The position numbers and the translations under genes were made by a program. A stretch of DNA of 33,405 nucleotides from Methanothrix sp. (GTDB lineage: Archaea; Halobacteriota; Methanosarcinia; Methanotrichales; Methanotrichaceae): positions 1-33,405 of the forward strand of contig JARYLI010000018.1 in assembly GCA_029907715.1 (NCBI GenBank). Direction: 5' to 3'. Below, one piece after another: positions 8,561-16,467 of the stretch (positions are counted from its first letter, which is position 1; each line of letters opens with the position of its first letter). Below the pieces are notes generated by a model. That model saw nothing but the letters and a program-made list of their open reading frames with translations, was not told the origin of the DNA and made no database searches.

Positions 8561-8610
8561 ACTTGAGTCCTGATAGCAGTACTGAGGCGAGATAAGACTA
8601 CTAAGTCCAA
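8557..8610. repeat. Short inverted repeat upstream of thrC
   Basis: ttggactt (8557-8564) is complementary to aagtccaa (8603-8610) across a 38-base interval. It overlaps the edge of the half element and lies about 85 nt before the thrC TATA box. It may be a hairpin or a chance match. Confidence 0.35.
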
Positions 8611-8694
8611 TTCTACACATGTCGATCTTAACCGATGACGCATGGAGGTCTGTCAGCCCCATGGACTCTGTTCGGGTCGCACCGAAGCCGCACA

Positions 8695-8704
8695 GGTTTT
8701 AATA
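8695..8704 (+). promoter_or_regulatory. TATA box of thrC
   Basis: ggttttaata is centred about 29 nt before the ATG at 8729. No Shine-Dalgarno sequence is seen, so the transcript is probably leaderless. Confidence 0.5.
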
Positions 8705-8728
8705 GTTCCCGTGCAACTCTCATCCAGC

Positions 8729-10075
8729 ATGACCAACCTTATGTTTTACAGCACAAATGGCTCGCCCGAGCGCGTCGACTTCAGGCAGGCCCTGCTGTCA
8801 GGCCAGGCTCCGGATATGGGTCTTTACATGCCCGAGCACATCCCGAGGATCGGTCCAGAGGAGATCTCGCGCTTCTCAAAAATGAGGTATCCTCAGATTG
8901 CGTACAGGGTTGTGGGACCTTACATCGGCGATCTCATCCCGGAAGGGGATCTGATATCAATGCTGGAGGATGCATACAGCTTCGATGTCCCGATAGAGAG
9001 GGTCTTCGATCGAGCGCATGTGATGCGTCTGGATCGTGGGCCCACCTGCTCCTTCAAGGATTTTGCTGCCAGGCTGATGGGCAGGCTCGTTCAGTACTTC
9101 CTGGAAAGGGAGGGGCGGAGCATAATCATACTCACCGCTACATCAGGAGACACGGGCAGCGCTGTGGCCCATGCATTCTACGGTCTGGGAAACGTTATGG
9201 TTGTCGTTCTCTACCCTAGGGAGGAGGTCACCGAGCGGCAGAGAAAGCAGATGACAACGCTCGGCGGAAATGTGCATGCTCTGGCGGTTGATGGCAAGTT
9301 CGATGACTGCCAGGCTCTCGTCAAGAGAGCATTTGCGGATCCGGAGCTGAGAGACCTCAACCTCTCCTCAGCGAACTCGATAAACGTCGGGAGGCTTCTG
9401 CCTCAGGCAGTCTACTACTTCTACGCATACTCCAGGATCTCTGAAGGAGAGGAGATCGTCATATCTGTGCCGAGTGGCAACTTCGGCAACCTGATGGGTG
9501 GGCTCATCGCGATGCGGATGGGGCTGCCTGTGAGGCGGTTTGTGGTCGCGACGAACGAGAACGATGAGTTTCCGGTGTTCATGCGCACAGGCATCTACAA
9601 GCCTATAAGACCCAGCAGGAACTGCATCTCAAACGCAATGAACGTGGGCCATCCTAGCAACCTCGCCAGGGTGTTCGCGCTTTACGGCGGCTGGATGGAT
9701 GAAAAAGGAGTTGTGAGAAGAGAGCCGGATCTGGATGCGATGCGAAGGGATATGTTCGCGGTCTCTGTGAGCGATGATGAGACGAGAAAAACCATAAAGG
9801 AGGTCTACGAGCGCCACGGGGTGCTCCTGGAGCCACACGGAGCGGTCGGATGGGCGGGTCTCATGAGATACTTCGAGGAGGTCGAGCGCTGGGAGCCGTC
9901 AGTCTCGCTGGAGACCGCGGATCCCGCGAAGTTCCCTGAGGAGATCATCCGCGTTCTTGGAGTGACGCCTCCGCTCCCGCGGGCGATGGCAGAGCTCGAC
10001 AGCCTGGAGGAGCACATAGAGAAGATCGATGGATCCTATGAGTCCCTGAAGTCATACCTCAGAGGTCTGCGATGA
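8729..10075 (+). CDS. thrC: Threonine synthase
   Basis: About 448 residues. This pyridoxal-phosphate enzyme converts O-phosphohomoserine to threonine. The PLP lysine is K110 within GPTCSFKDFAARL, the phosphate-binding motif ATSGDTGSAVAHAF follows, and SANSINVGRLLPQ and PSGNFGNLMGG are typical of the long form of threonine synthase. The N-terminus (FYSTNG, later APDMGLYMPE) also fits. I chose the ATG at 8729 because it follows a TATA box at leaderless spacing; the frame extends to 8642, but those residues are not family-like. Its stop overlaps the start of the next gene (ATGA), so the two are translationally coupled. Confidence 0.95.
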   Translation: MTNLMFYSTNGSPERVDFRQALLSGQAPDMGLYMPEHIPRIGPEEISRFSKMRYPQIAYRVVGPYIGDLIPEGDLISMLEDAYSFDVPIERVFDRAHVMRLDRGPTCSFKDFAARLMGRLVQYFLEREGRSIIILTATSGDTGSAVAHAFYGLGNVMVVVLYPREEVTERQRKQMTTLGGNVHALAVDGKFDDCQALVKRAFADPELRDLNLSSANSINVGRLLPQAVYYFYAYSRISEGEEIVISVPSGNFGNLMGGLIAMRMGLPVRRFVVATNENDEFPVFMRTGIYKPIRPSRNCISNAMNVGHPSNLARVFALYGGWMDEKGVVRREPDLDAMRRDMFAVSVSDDETRKTIKEVYERHGVLLEPHGAVGWAGLMRYFEEVERWEPSVSLETADPAKFPEEIIRVLGVTPPLPRAMAELDSLEEHIEKIDGSYESLKSYLRGLR

Positions 10076-11040
10076 GATTCGATGATATAGGTAGCTTTCC
10101 GCATGGAAGAATCGAGGGGATGAGAAGAGAGGAGTACCTCTCTCTTGTGAGGAGCATAATGGAGATGAAGATCTCTGCTGGGGTCCAGGTGCCGACATAC
10201 CCTCAGCTCAGGGACATGATAGGCATGTTCATGGACCCCATGAGATCCCCCGAGACCACGGATGGCCCGTATCTGATCCGCAGGGATGCAGCCGAGATAA
10301 TGGAGCTTGATGCTCTCAAATCCATCGGACGAAACATTCGCGTCTGCGTCACAGGCCCTCTCGAGCTTTACGTATCAGAATTCGGATCGACGAACTACGA
10401 GGATCTGCTCATCAACATGGCAGAGAGCGTCTCTCGCTTCATAGAGAGGGCCATCGAGAAAGCGCGGCAGCTTGGCATTGATGTGGCTGTCATCTCGATC
10501 GACGAGCCGAGCCTGGGGATCAGCTCCAGCATAGTCTTCTCAGAGGATGTGATCATCGAGGCGCTAGAGGTGGCGATCAGGGGATGCGCAGGAAGGGTCG
10601 ATGTCCAGGTTCACCTACACTCTCCGGTTCACGCGGAGCTCTGCGCCCGCGTTTCCGGCATAAATGTCATAGGCGTTGAGTCAGCGTCACATCCCGATTA
10701 TCTCGATATCATCGACCGGAAGGCGCTTGCCGAGAACGATACGTTCATAAGAGCCGGGATAGCCAGGACAGACATCCTCTCGATGGTTGCGAGGCTCAAT
10801 GAGCAGCTCAACACAAACCTCTGGGAGCAGCCGGATAGGCTCGAGGCCGAGATCCTCAGGATGGAGTCTCCAGAGGTCATCAGGAGGAGACTCGAACGGG
10901 CTGTGCGGATCTTCGGGGATCTCGTCAGATACGCAGGCCCGGACTGCGGCCTGGGCTCATGGCCGTCGCAGCACCTCGCAGCAGAGCTCCTGAGGAACTG
11001 CGCTAGGGCGATCGAGACGTTCAGAGGAGAGACAAGCTGA
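10072..11040 (+). CDS. MetE C-terminal-like (cobalamin-independent methionine synthase family) protein
   Basis: About 322 residues, the length of the catalytic C-terminal half of MetE, as in the folate-independent core methionine synthases of methanogens. Family features are the N-terminal DIGSFPH, ISIDEPSLG in the barrel core, VIGVESASHPD and GPDCGLGSWP near the C-terminus. In MetE, zinc is bound by His-X-Cys, a Glu and a late Cys. The Glu (VES) and late Cys (PDCG) are visible, but the His-X-Cys site reads VHLHSPVH, so the first Cys is absent; a Cys six residues after VH (HAELC) might substitute. It overlaps thrC by four bases. A methyl transfer to a thiol is likely, but the acceptor and donor are uncertain. 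Confidence 0.8.
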   Translation: MRFDDIGSFPHGRIEGMRREEYLSLVRSIMEMKISAGVQVPTYPQLRDMIGMFMDPMRSPETTDGPYLIRRDAAEIMELDALKSIGRNIRVCVTGPLELYVSEFGSTNYEDLLINMAESVSRFIERAIEKARQLGIDVAVISIDEPSLGISSSIVFSEDVIIEALEVAIRGCAGRVDVQVHLHSPVHAELCARVSGINVIGVESASHPDYLDIIDRKALAENDTFIRAGIARTDILSMVARLNEQLNTNLWEQPDRLEAEILRMESPEVIRRRLERAVRIFGDLVRYAGPDCGLGSWPSQHLAAELLRNCARAIETFRGETS

Positions 11041-11139
11041 AGGGACGGGCCCGTCAGGAGATCCACTTGTGCAGGCCAGCTACGACGGCATATCTCAGCC
11101 ACAGCGAGTGGATTGGAGGAGATGCATTTGTCTCCCGGG

Positions 11140-11703
11140 TCAAATCACTCCCTTCGTGCTCAGAACCCCGGGCGATCCCGGCTCCACGGCGTTGCGGATC
11201 GCGAGCCCCAGCGCCTTGAACATGCTCTCCGCTATGTGGTGGTCGTTCTCTCCCTCGAACCTGACGTGCAGCGTCAGCCTTCCGCGGTCGGTGATCCCCT
11301 TCAGCACCGACTTTATCTCGAAGGTGTTCAGATCCCCGATCCTCTCCCCATGAAACGATCCCCTCATCACGAGGTATGCCCTCCCGCCCAGATCCAGGGC
11401 CACCTCGGCAAGCGCATCATCCATCGGGATGGCCGCGAACCCGTATCTTCTTATTCCGCTCCTCTCGCCCAGCGCCTGATCGAGCGAGGCTCCGATCACC
11501 GATCCCAGGAGTGAATACCTGTAAAGAGAGTTCCCGCCAGCGGATGCTCTGATGTCGATCGATCCCAGCTTCGCCATCGAATTGAGCATGTGATCCATGA
11601 ACCCAGAGCCTGTGGAGGCGGTCGCGGCTCCGCTGCCATCGAGGTTCACCTCCGCGGTCGCAAACGCGCCCATCTCTCTGAGCTCAGATCTGCCTGTGCG
11701 CAT
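11140..11703 (-). CDS. hisB: Imidazoleglycerol-phosphate dehydratase homologue lacking one metal motif
   Basis: About 187 residues, the normal length of monofunctional HisB. Conserved parts are GSGFMDHML, GIRRYGFAAIPMDDAL, ALDLGGRAYLV, the second metal motif GENDHHIAESMFKALG and the C-terminal STKG. HisB normally carries two DHHxxE motifs that bind manganese and dehydrate imidazoleglycerol phosphate in histidine synthesis. Where the first should be, the sequence reads GGNSLYRYSLLGS, with no His or Glu. The reading frame is intact, so this is substitution and not a frameshift. It may be a divergent enzyme, an inactive paralogue, or one with a changed reaction. The ATG at 11703 is the only reasonable start. 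Confidence 0.85.
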   Translation of the reverse strand: MRTGRSELREMGAFATAEVNLDGSGAATASTGSGFMDHMLNSMAKLGSIDIRASAGGNSLYRYSLLGSVIGASLDQALGERSGIRRYGFAAIPMDDALAEVALDLGGRAYLVMRGSFHGERIGDLNTFEIKSVLKGITDRGRLTLHVRFEGENDHHIAESMFKALGLAIRNAVEPGSPGVLSTKGVI

Positions 11704-11784
11704 GGTATCTGTCCCTGACCCGGATGTTAATTCCCCTTAAAGGATAATGATCTCACTGGTGGTCTCATATATGCCGGGCAATCC

Positions 11785-12447
11785 TCAGAGCCATCCCTTG
11801 CTCTTCCAGTGCTCGTACTCGTGCGTCCATACGTCCTTGTTCATGCTCACGAGAGCTTTAAATCTGGATTTCATCTCCTCGTGAACCTTATCCTGCTCAG
11901 GGTAGCGTCTCCCCTCTGAGATCGCGCGCACCAGATCCGCTCCGAGATCGCGCGCCTTTTTCTCAGCCTCCTCCATCGATCCCGGGATGGCCGGCGCCCC
12001 ACCTGCGCCACCGACGTAGGACGCGCCGAATCCCACTATTATCCTGCTCAGGTAATCCAGAACCTCATCGTAAGCCTGGCCGCCGGCGGTGGCCACAGCG
12101 CATCCGTACTTGCCAAGGAGAAGCTGGCAGTGGACCGCATCCGCCATTCTGTCTATGAGCGTCTTGAGTTGGGCTGTCACGCTCCTGAAGTAGTTCGGCG
12201 AGCCGATGATGAAACCGTCGCACTCGAGGAGCTTTTTGTATACCTCCTGGAAATCATCCTTGTGCGTGCACTCGCCCTTTGCATAGCAGACTCCGCATGC
12301 GTTGCAGTACTCTATTCGCAGCTTGCAGACATCCACAAGCTCGACCTCAGCTCCCTCTGATCTGGCGCCATCAAGCGCCGCCCTGACGAGCCTCAGGGTC
12401 TGGCTCCTCTCCCCTCTGGGGCTGGAGTTTATGCCGAGTATCTTCAT
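11785..12447 (-). CDS. Iron-sulfur flavoprotein (Isf-like, NADPH-dependent FMN reductase fold)
   Basis: About 220 residues. The N-terminal KILGINSSPRGERSQT is the FMN-phosphate loop of flavodoxin-like reductases. A compact cysteine motif C48-x2-C51-x2-C54-x5-C60 matches the 4Fe-4S site of the archaeal iron-sulfur flavoprotein Isf. GSPNYFRSVTAQLKTLIDR and the ATAGGQ loop complete the FMN site. Isf of Methanosarcina is a homodimer that takes electrons from ferredoxin and has been linked to reduction of O2 and peroxide; the same role here is inferred. I chose the ATG at 12447 because aggtgg precedes it by five bases; a GTG nine bases upstream is less likely. No partner gene adjoins it. Confidence 0.88.
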   Translation of the reverse strand: MKILGINSSPRGERSQTLRLVRAALDGARSEGAEVELVDVCKLRIEYCNACGVCYAKGECTHKDDFQEVYKKLLECDGFIIGSPNYFRSVTAQLKTLIDRMADAVHCQLLLGKYGCAVATAGGQAYDEVLDYLSRIIVGFGASYVGGAGGAPAIPGSMEEAEKKARDLGADLVRAISEGRRYPEQDKVHEEMKSRFKALVSMNKDVWTHEYEHWKSKGWL

Positions 12448-12661
12448 TCCCACCACCTGAGATACAGGCAGAGATCCGTATCATGGACAAATGTGACCGA
12501 CAGGCATATCAACTTTTGGCATGATCAGCAAGAGCTGAAGATCTCCGCCGTACGCAGTTGCGCCAGCTTCGTGAGGCGGAAGCAATCTCTGTGATCCGCA
12601 TCTGAAAGAATGCAGCTAAAAATTGCCGCTGCGCTTTGCACGCGCCGGCTCTGAGGATGAG

Positions 12662-13375
12662 ATGTTCGCACTCCTGCTGCTCTGGATCGGGCTTGTGAGC
12701 TCATTCACGATCCTGGGATCGTGTTACGCCCGCAGGTCTGGCCGCTCTGATATGCTCATGGGCATCTATGTGGCATTCGGCATATTCTCAAACATAGCAG
12801 CAGCCAAGACAGCTGAATTCGATCTCATTGTGGGGACATTCTACGCCCCTGCAGTGGTGATAGTGTTCAGCGTGACGTTCCTGCTCACAGACGTTGTGAA
12901 CGAGAGGTTCGGGCTCCAGGAGACCAGAAGGATGATCAGCATAGCGTTCATCTCCCAGATAATGATCTCCCTCTTCTCATGGCTCGTGGTGGAGCTTCCG
13001 CCAGCGCCTTTCTTTCACCAGCAGGATGCGATCGAGGTTCTTCTGGAACAGGTGCCCAGGATCGTCCTTGCATCGTGGATCGCCTTCTTTGTGAGCGAGA
13101 ACCTCGACGCAGTTGTCTTTGCGTGGTTCAAGTCCAGGACGAAAGGACGCCACCTCTGGGCGAGGAATGCGCTGAGTTCGATACCGGCGATGCTGATCGA
13201 CTCAGCGCTCTTCATAACAATCGCATTCTACGGGGTCATGCCAGTGGTTCCTCTCATCATAGGCATCACGATAACAAAATGGCTCGTGGCCCTGATCGAT
13301 ATACCTTTCATGTACCTGAACAGATGGATTCTTTACAGGAACCAGTCAGCAGATGTTTTCTCCACATCCTCATAA
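12662..13375 (+). CDS. YhhQ-family (DUF165) queuosine-precursor-type transporter
   Basis: About 237 residues with six or more hydrophobic segments and a cytoplasmic loop rich in charges. The family signature is seen in FGIFSNIAAAK, FLLTDVVNERFG and, later, SIPAMLIDSALF and ITKWLVALIDIPFMYL. The bacterial homologue imports deazaguanine precursors of queuosine. In archaea, which make archaeosine, the substrate may be preQ0 or a related base; that is inference. The ATG at 12662 follows a gagga ribosome-binding site; a TTG at 12623 would add a poor N-terminus. The next gene begins 20 nt downstream, so cotranscription is likely, although the functions do not obviously connect. Confidence 0.85.
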   Translation: MFALLLLWIGLVSSFTILGSCYARRSGRSDMLMGIYVAFGIFSNIAAAKTAEFDLIVGTFYAPAVVIVFSVTFLLTDVVNERFGLQETRRMISIAFISQIMISLFSWLVVELPPAPFFHQQDAIEVLLEQVPRIVLASWIAFFVSENLDAVVFAWFKSRTKGRHLWARNALSSIPAMLIDSALFITIAFYGVMPVVPLIIGITITKWLVALIDIPFMYLNRWILYRNQSADVFSTSS

Positions 13376-13395
13376 AATAAACAGCATCGATCTGC

Positions 13396-14259
13396 ATGTC
13401 GGAAAAAGCTGATAGGTGCGCAGGCACCAGGAGTCTGAGGGAGACGATACAGTTTTACATGATAGACTTCCAGACGCCTCTGGGCAGGGCCATAGACATC
13501 GCCATCATCGCTCTGAACATCCTTGTTGTGGTGCTATTCGTCATCGAGACGTATCCGCTCCCCTCTCACGTCTCATTGATGCTCTGGAGGCTTGAGGTTG
13601 CAATCATATTCATCTTCGTGATCGAGTACCTCCTCAGGTTCTACGGCGCGCCCGATCGCTTGAGTTACATCAAGGACACATACAGCATGATAGACCTCAT
13701 CGCCATAATGCCAACTCTGATACTGCTGGTGCTTCCGATATTCGGAGTATACGCCGATCTGCGTTTCATTCAAATTATAAGAATCATGACGGTCTTCAGG
13801 ATATTCAGGTTCCTCAGGTTCATAGCCGAGGACCACCTCCTCTTCGGCATAATCAGCCTGAGGATGCTGAACGTGGCAAGACTTGTTTTCACTGTAATAA
13901 CGATATTTTTCATATCCTCTGGCCTCTTCTACTTCGCAGAGAGTCCAGTAAACCCTGAGGTCAATAACTTCGGCGATGCGTTCTACTTCACGGTTGTGGC
14001 GGTCTCAACCGTCGGATTCGGTGATATCGTCCCTGTGTCGGGAGCCGGCCGGCTCGTCACGCTGATGATGATCATATCCGGCATAATTCTGATACCGATA
14101 CAGGTGAGCAGGATCTTCAGAGAGTGGATCTCTGCCCCGCGGAAGAGGCGTATCTGCAGTGGATGCGGTCAGGAGTGGCACGAGGAGGATGCGAGGTACT
14201 GCAGGATGTGCGGCAGCCCTCTTGAGGAATCAACCGAATCTCAGGAAACCGCTCAATAG
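13396..14259 (+). CDS. Voltage-gated-type potassium channel with C-terminal zinc ribbon
   Basis: About 287 residues with six membrane segments. The S4-like helix carries arginines at about 123, 129, 135, 138 and 141 (RIMTVFRIFRFLRF). The pore loop has the K+ selectivity filter TVGFGD at 205-210, after FYFTVVAVS, and is followed by the S6 helix. The cytoplasmic tail has paired CxxC motifs (C254/C257 and C269/C272; CSGCG and CRMCG) that form a zinc ribbon. Potassium flux across the cell membrane is well supported; voltage gating is inferred from S4. The zinc ribbon replaces the RCK/TrkA-N domain often seen in prokaryotic K+ channels, and its role is unknown. It lies 20 nt after the transporter gene. 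Confidence 0.88.
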   Translation: MSEKADRCAGTRSLRETIQFYMIDFQTPLGRAIDIAIIALNILVVVLFVIETYPLPSHVSLMLWRLEVAIIFIFVIEYLLRFYGAPDRLSYIKDTYSMIDLIAIMPTLILLVLPIFGVYADLRFIQIIRIMTVFRIFRFLRFIAEDHLLFGIISLRMLNVARLVFTVITIFFISSGLFYFAESPVNPEVNNFGDAFYFTVVAVSTVGFGDIVPVSGAGRLVTLMMIISGIILIPIQVSRIFREWISAPRKRRICSGCGQEWHEEDARYCRMCGSPLEESTESQETAQ

Positions 14260-14377
14260 GATGTGAGCGTTCACACTGTCATTATTATGGGACATCGATC
14301 CGAATGGTAGCAGTGAGGGTCCGGATGCTGTTGAATCAAATGATGTGAATACTCCACATACACGACTCCATATGGTG

Positions 14378-15094
14378 TCACACTCTCGGCCTCAGCAGAT
14401 ACAGGTGCTCGACTGTGCCCCTGTTCTTCGGTCCTCCCCTTATCGGAGAGGGGCACGAATGAATCACCTCGAAATCCGGCACCAGCCATCGCTCGAAGCT
14501 GTTCCTCGCCCTCTCAGCGTCCTCCTCTCTGTGACCGCCATCGATCTCATATGGCGGCTTGAAGAGAGCCACGATACTCCCGCTGCTCCTCAGAAACCTC
14601 CTTAGGTTCGGCAGCACCTCTCTCAGGGAGACATTGCTCACATCCACCGAGATCAGATCGAACCGCTCATCCCCGAGATGCTTCACAAGCTCCTCGGAGG
14701 ATCTTGCATCGACCCCACCGATGAACCTGAACCTGGGGTCGCTGAGCATTGCGGCATTCACACACCCCTCTGCGATATCGATCCCCACAACCCTGGCCGC
14801 ACCGTGCTGAAGGAAGAAGTCGGAGAAGCCGCCTGCGGAGCACCCCACATCAAGGACGCTCAGGCCCCTGATATCATCAGATCTACCCTGGAAGAGAGAC
14901 TCTATCTTGTAGCCGCCCCTGCTGACATACCTGAAGCCCTCCACGATCTCGATTCTGTCAGAGGGCTTCACCCTGTATGATTGCTTTCTGCAGACAGCTC
15001 CGTTCACCAGAACCTTACCGCTCTTGATCAGGTGCACAGCCTTGGATCTGGATCCGGCGATCTCCACAAGATAGATATCGAGCCGCATCATCAT
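14378..15094 (-). CDS. TlyA/FtsJ-family rRNA methyltransferase with S4 domain
   Basis: About 238 residues. An N-terminal S4 RNA-binding domain (RLDIYLVE, SRSKAVHLIKSGKVLVNG) is followed by the linker YVSRGGYKIES typical of TlyA proteins, then an SAM-binding Rossmann fold with VLDVGCSAGGFSDFFL and a second acidic strand (VVGIDIAEG). The FtsJ catalytic set appears as K in GGYK, D in SVDVS, K in LFKPPYE and E in VEHLYL. Bacterial TlyA 2'-O-methylates rRNA; an rRNA target here is inferred. Three consecutive ATG codons (15094, 15091, 15088) follow aggtggaggca, so the exact start is uncertain within six bases. It diverges from the ITPase gene. Confidence 0.87.
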   Translation of the reverse strand: MMMRLDIYLVEIAGSRSKAVHLIKSGKVLVNGAVCRKQSYRVKPSDRIEIVEGFRYVSRGGYKIESLFQGRSDDIRGLSVLDVGCSAGGFSDFFLQHGAARVVGIDIAEGCVNAAMLSDPRFRFIGGVDARSSEELVKHLGDERFDLISVDVSNVSLREVLPNLRRFLRSSGSIVALFKPPYEIDGGHREEDAERARNSFERWLVPDFEVIHSCPSPIRGGPKNRGTVEHLYLLRPRV

Positions 15095-15135
15095 TGCCTC
15101 CACCTGTGAGATAAAAATACTGATGGATGGTAGCC

Positions 15136-15669
15136 ATGATCCGTTTTGTCACCAGCAACAGGGGAAAGTTCATTGAGGCGCAGAGACTGATAGAGGATCT
15201 CGTCCAGGCTGATGTGGGCTACACGGAGATCCAGGCTGATACGCTTGAGGAGGTTGTGCTTTTTGGGATGAAGGAGCTGTCTTCCAGGCTTGACTCTCCG
15301 TTCATCATAGAGGATGCAGGGCTGTTCATAGATGCTCTGAATGGGTTTCCCGGAGTGTATTCCGCTTACGTCCAGAGGACGATAGGGAACAGTGGCATCC
15401 TTAAACTCATGGATGGGGTCGAGAATCGCGCAGCATCCTTCAGATCCGTCGTGGGATACTCGGCTCCGGGAATGGAGCCGGTCCTGTTTAAAGGAGAGCT
15501 TCAAGGGAGAATAGGTTTCGAGGCGCGTGGCTCCGGAGGGTTCGGCTACGATCCGATATTCGAGGTCGATGGAAGAACCCTTGCGGAGATGGACCTCGAG
15601 GAGAAGAACATGATCTCGCACAGAGGCAGGTCCATTAAAGCGCTGAAGGGCTGGCTCGAGAGTCGCTGA
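15136..15669 (+). CDS. XTP/dITP diphosphatase (Ham1/RdgB family)
   Basis: About 177 residues. The protein opens with IRFVTSNRGKFIEAQ, the nucleotide-binding SNxxK motif, followed by the metal/substrate signature EDAGLFIDALNGFPGVYSAYV and the C-terminal GGFGYDPIFEVDG and SHRGRSIKAL motifs. The family hydrolyses ITP, dITP and XTP to monophosphates and so keeps deaminated purines out of nucleic acids. The ATG at 15136 is preceded by ggatgg at five bases; an ATG at 15127 would add three residues. The gene stands alone, divergent from the tlyA-like gene across about 40 nt. Confidence 0.93.
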   Translation: MIRFVTSNRGKFIEAQRLIEDLVQADVGYTEIQADTLEEVVLFGMKELSSRLDSPFIIEDAGLFIDALNGFPGVYSAYVQRTIGNSGILKLMDGVENRAASFRSVVGYSAPGMEPVLFKGELQGRIGFEARGSGGFGYDPIFEVDGRTLAEMDLEEKNMISHRGRSIKALKGWLESR

Positions 15670-15711
15670 TCGAAGATAGCGATAGCTGCTGATCCTCACA
15701 TCAATCAGAGG

Positions 15712-15960
15712 CTATCTTCTCTCGAGAGCGCAGCGCGGGAGCATCCTCCTGTCTATCGATTTTATCAGCGGTGCCTGGATCGCTGAGATGTAGATCTTCT
15801 TCCCCTCTACCTCCATGTAGAAATCCGTATCCTTCGGGGGGCTTGTTTTGATGGAGAAGATCAGGGGGCCCTCGCAGGTCGTTGCTATCCGCAGATCCGT
15901 CTTTTTGGATCTTATGTACTCCAGCATCTCCGGCTCTATCCGTACAGAGACTCGCTTCAT
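15712..15960 (-). CDS. Small conserved protein, function unknown (possibly HesB-like fold)
   Basis: About 82 residues. The sequence starts KRVSVRIEPEMLEYI, has a single Cys in TTCEGPLIFSI, and an alternating beta pattern in FYMEVEGKKIYIS. The pattern loosely recalls HesB/IscA-type scaffold proteins but lacks their three-cysteine set, so I do not assign that function. The ATG at 15960 lies about 27 nt from a TATA box on this strand, giving a leaderless transcript. It is divergent from the RNase P component gene and shares the promoter region with it. Confidence 0.65.
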   Translation of the reverse strand: MKRVSVRIEPEMLEYIRSKKTDLRIATTCEGPLIFSIKTSPPKDTDFYMEVEGKKIYISAIQAPLIKSIDRRMLPRCALERR

Positions 15961-15980
15961 CACGATCTTCACTGGAAATA

Positions 15981-15994
15981 GCTTTTATATCAAA
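15981..15994. promoter_or_regulatory. Shared bidirectional TATA element
   Basis: gcttttatatcaaa reads as a TATA-like box on both strands. Its centre is about 27 nt from the ATG at 15960 (leftward) and about 25 nt from the GTG at 16012 (rightward), so one element could serve two leaderless divergent genes. Confidence 0.5.
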
Positions 15995-16011
15995 TCATCC
16001 CCTGGTCGGAT

Positions 16012-16311
16012 GTGAAGAGGCGGCAGGTTCATGTACTGAAGGATATCGCACGCCAGCGCATGGAGAGGCTCTTCGGGCTGGCCAGAGCCTGTGCAGGGAC
16101 ACATCCGGAGAGGAGCGACAGGTATGTCGAGCTGGCTCTGAGAATCGGGATGCGCCTCAGGGTCAGACCGACGAGAGAGATGAAACGCATGTTCTGCAGG
16201 AGCTGCAGGGGATATCTTTCGCCCTCCCAGCGGATGGTCAGGCTGAGGGATGGCGTTCTTGTGATAAAATGCATGCGATGCGGTCACATCTCAAGAATGA
16301 GATACAGGTAG
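16012..16311 (+). CDS. rnp4: Ribonuclease P protein component 4 (Rpp21/Rpr2 homologue)
   Basis: About 99 residues. The helical N-terminus (IARQRMERLFGLA) and the zinc ribbon made by C62/C65 (FCRSCRGYL) and C87/C90 (IKCMRCGHI) match archaeal RNase P component 4. In the family, this protein pairs with component 1 and aids the RNase P RNA in processing the 5' ends of tRNA precursors. The start is the GTG at 16012, which fits both the usual length and a TATA box 25 nt upstream. It is divergent from the small conserved gene. Confidence 0.9.
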   Translation: MKRRQVHVLKDIARQRMERLFGLARACAGTHPERSDRYVELALRIGMRLRVRPTREMKRMFCRSCRGYLSPSQRMVRLRDGVLVIKCMRCGHISRMRYR

Positions 16312-16467
16312 GTTCTGTTGTGAGACTGACGATATGTGGATCTGCGGAGATCTTAGCCGATTACAGCTCTCCTTACAGGAGATCACAGGCTGCATGTATG
16401 ATCTGGAGTGGATGCAGGGCATAAGCATTTGTGGCAGCAGATCTGAATGATTTAAAGAGGGTATATC

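Noticed and set aside
16334-16450. 38-residue ORF starting MWICGDLSRL between rnp4 and the protease-like gene
   Set aside because: No ribosome-binding site or TATA box at suitable distance, and competing frames are equally open; could be real but is not supported.
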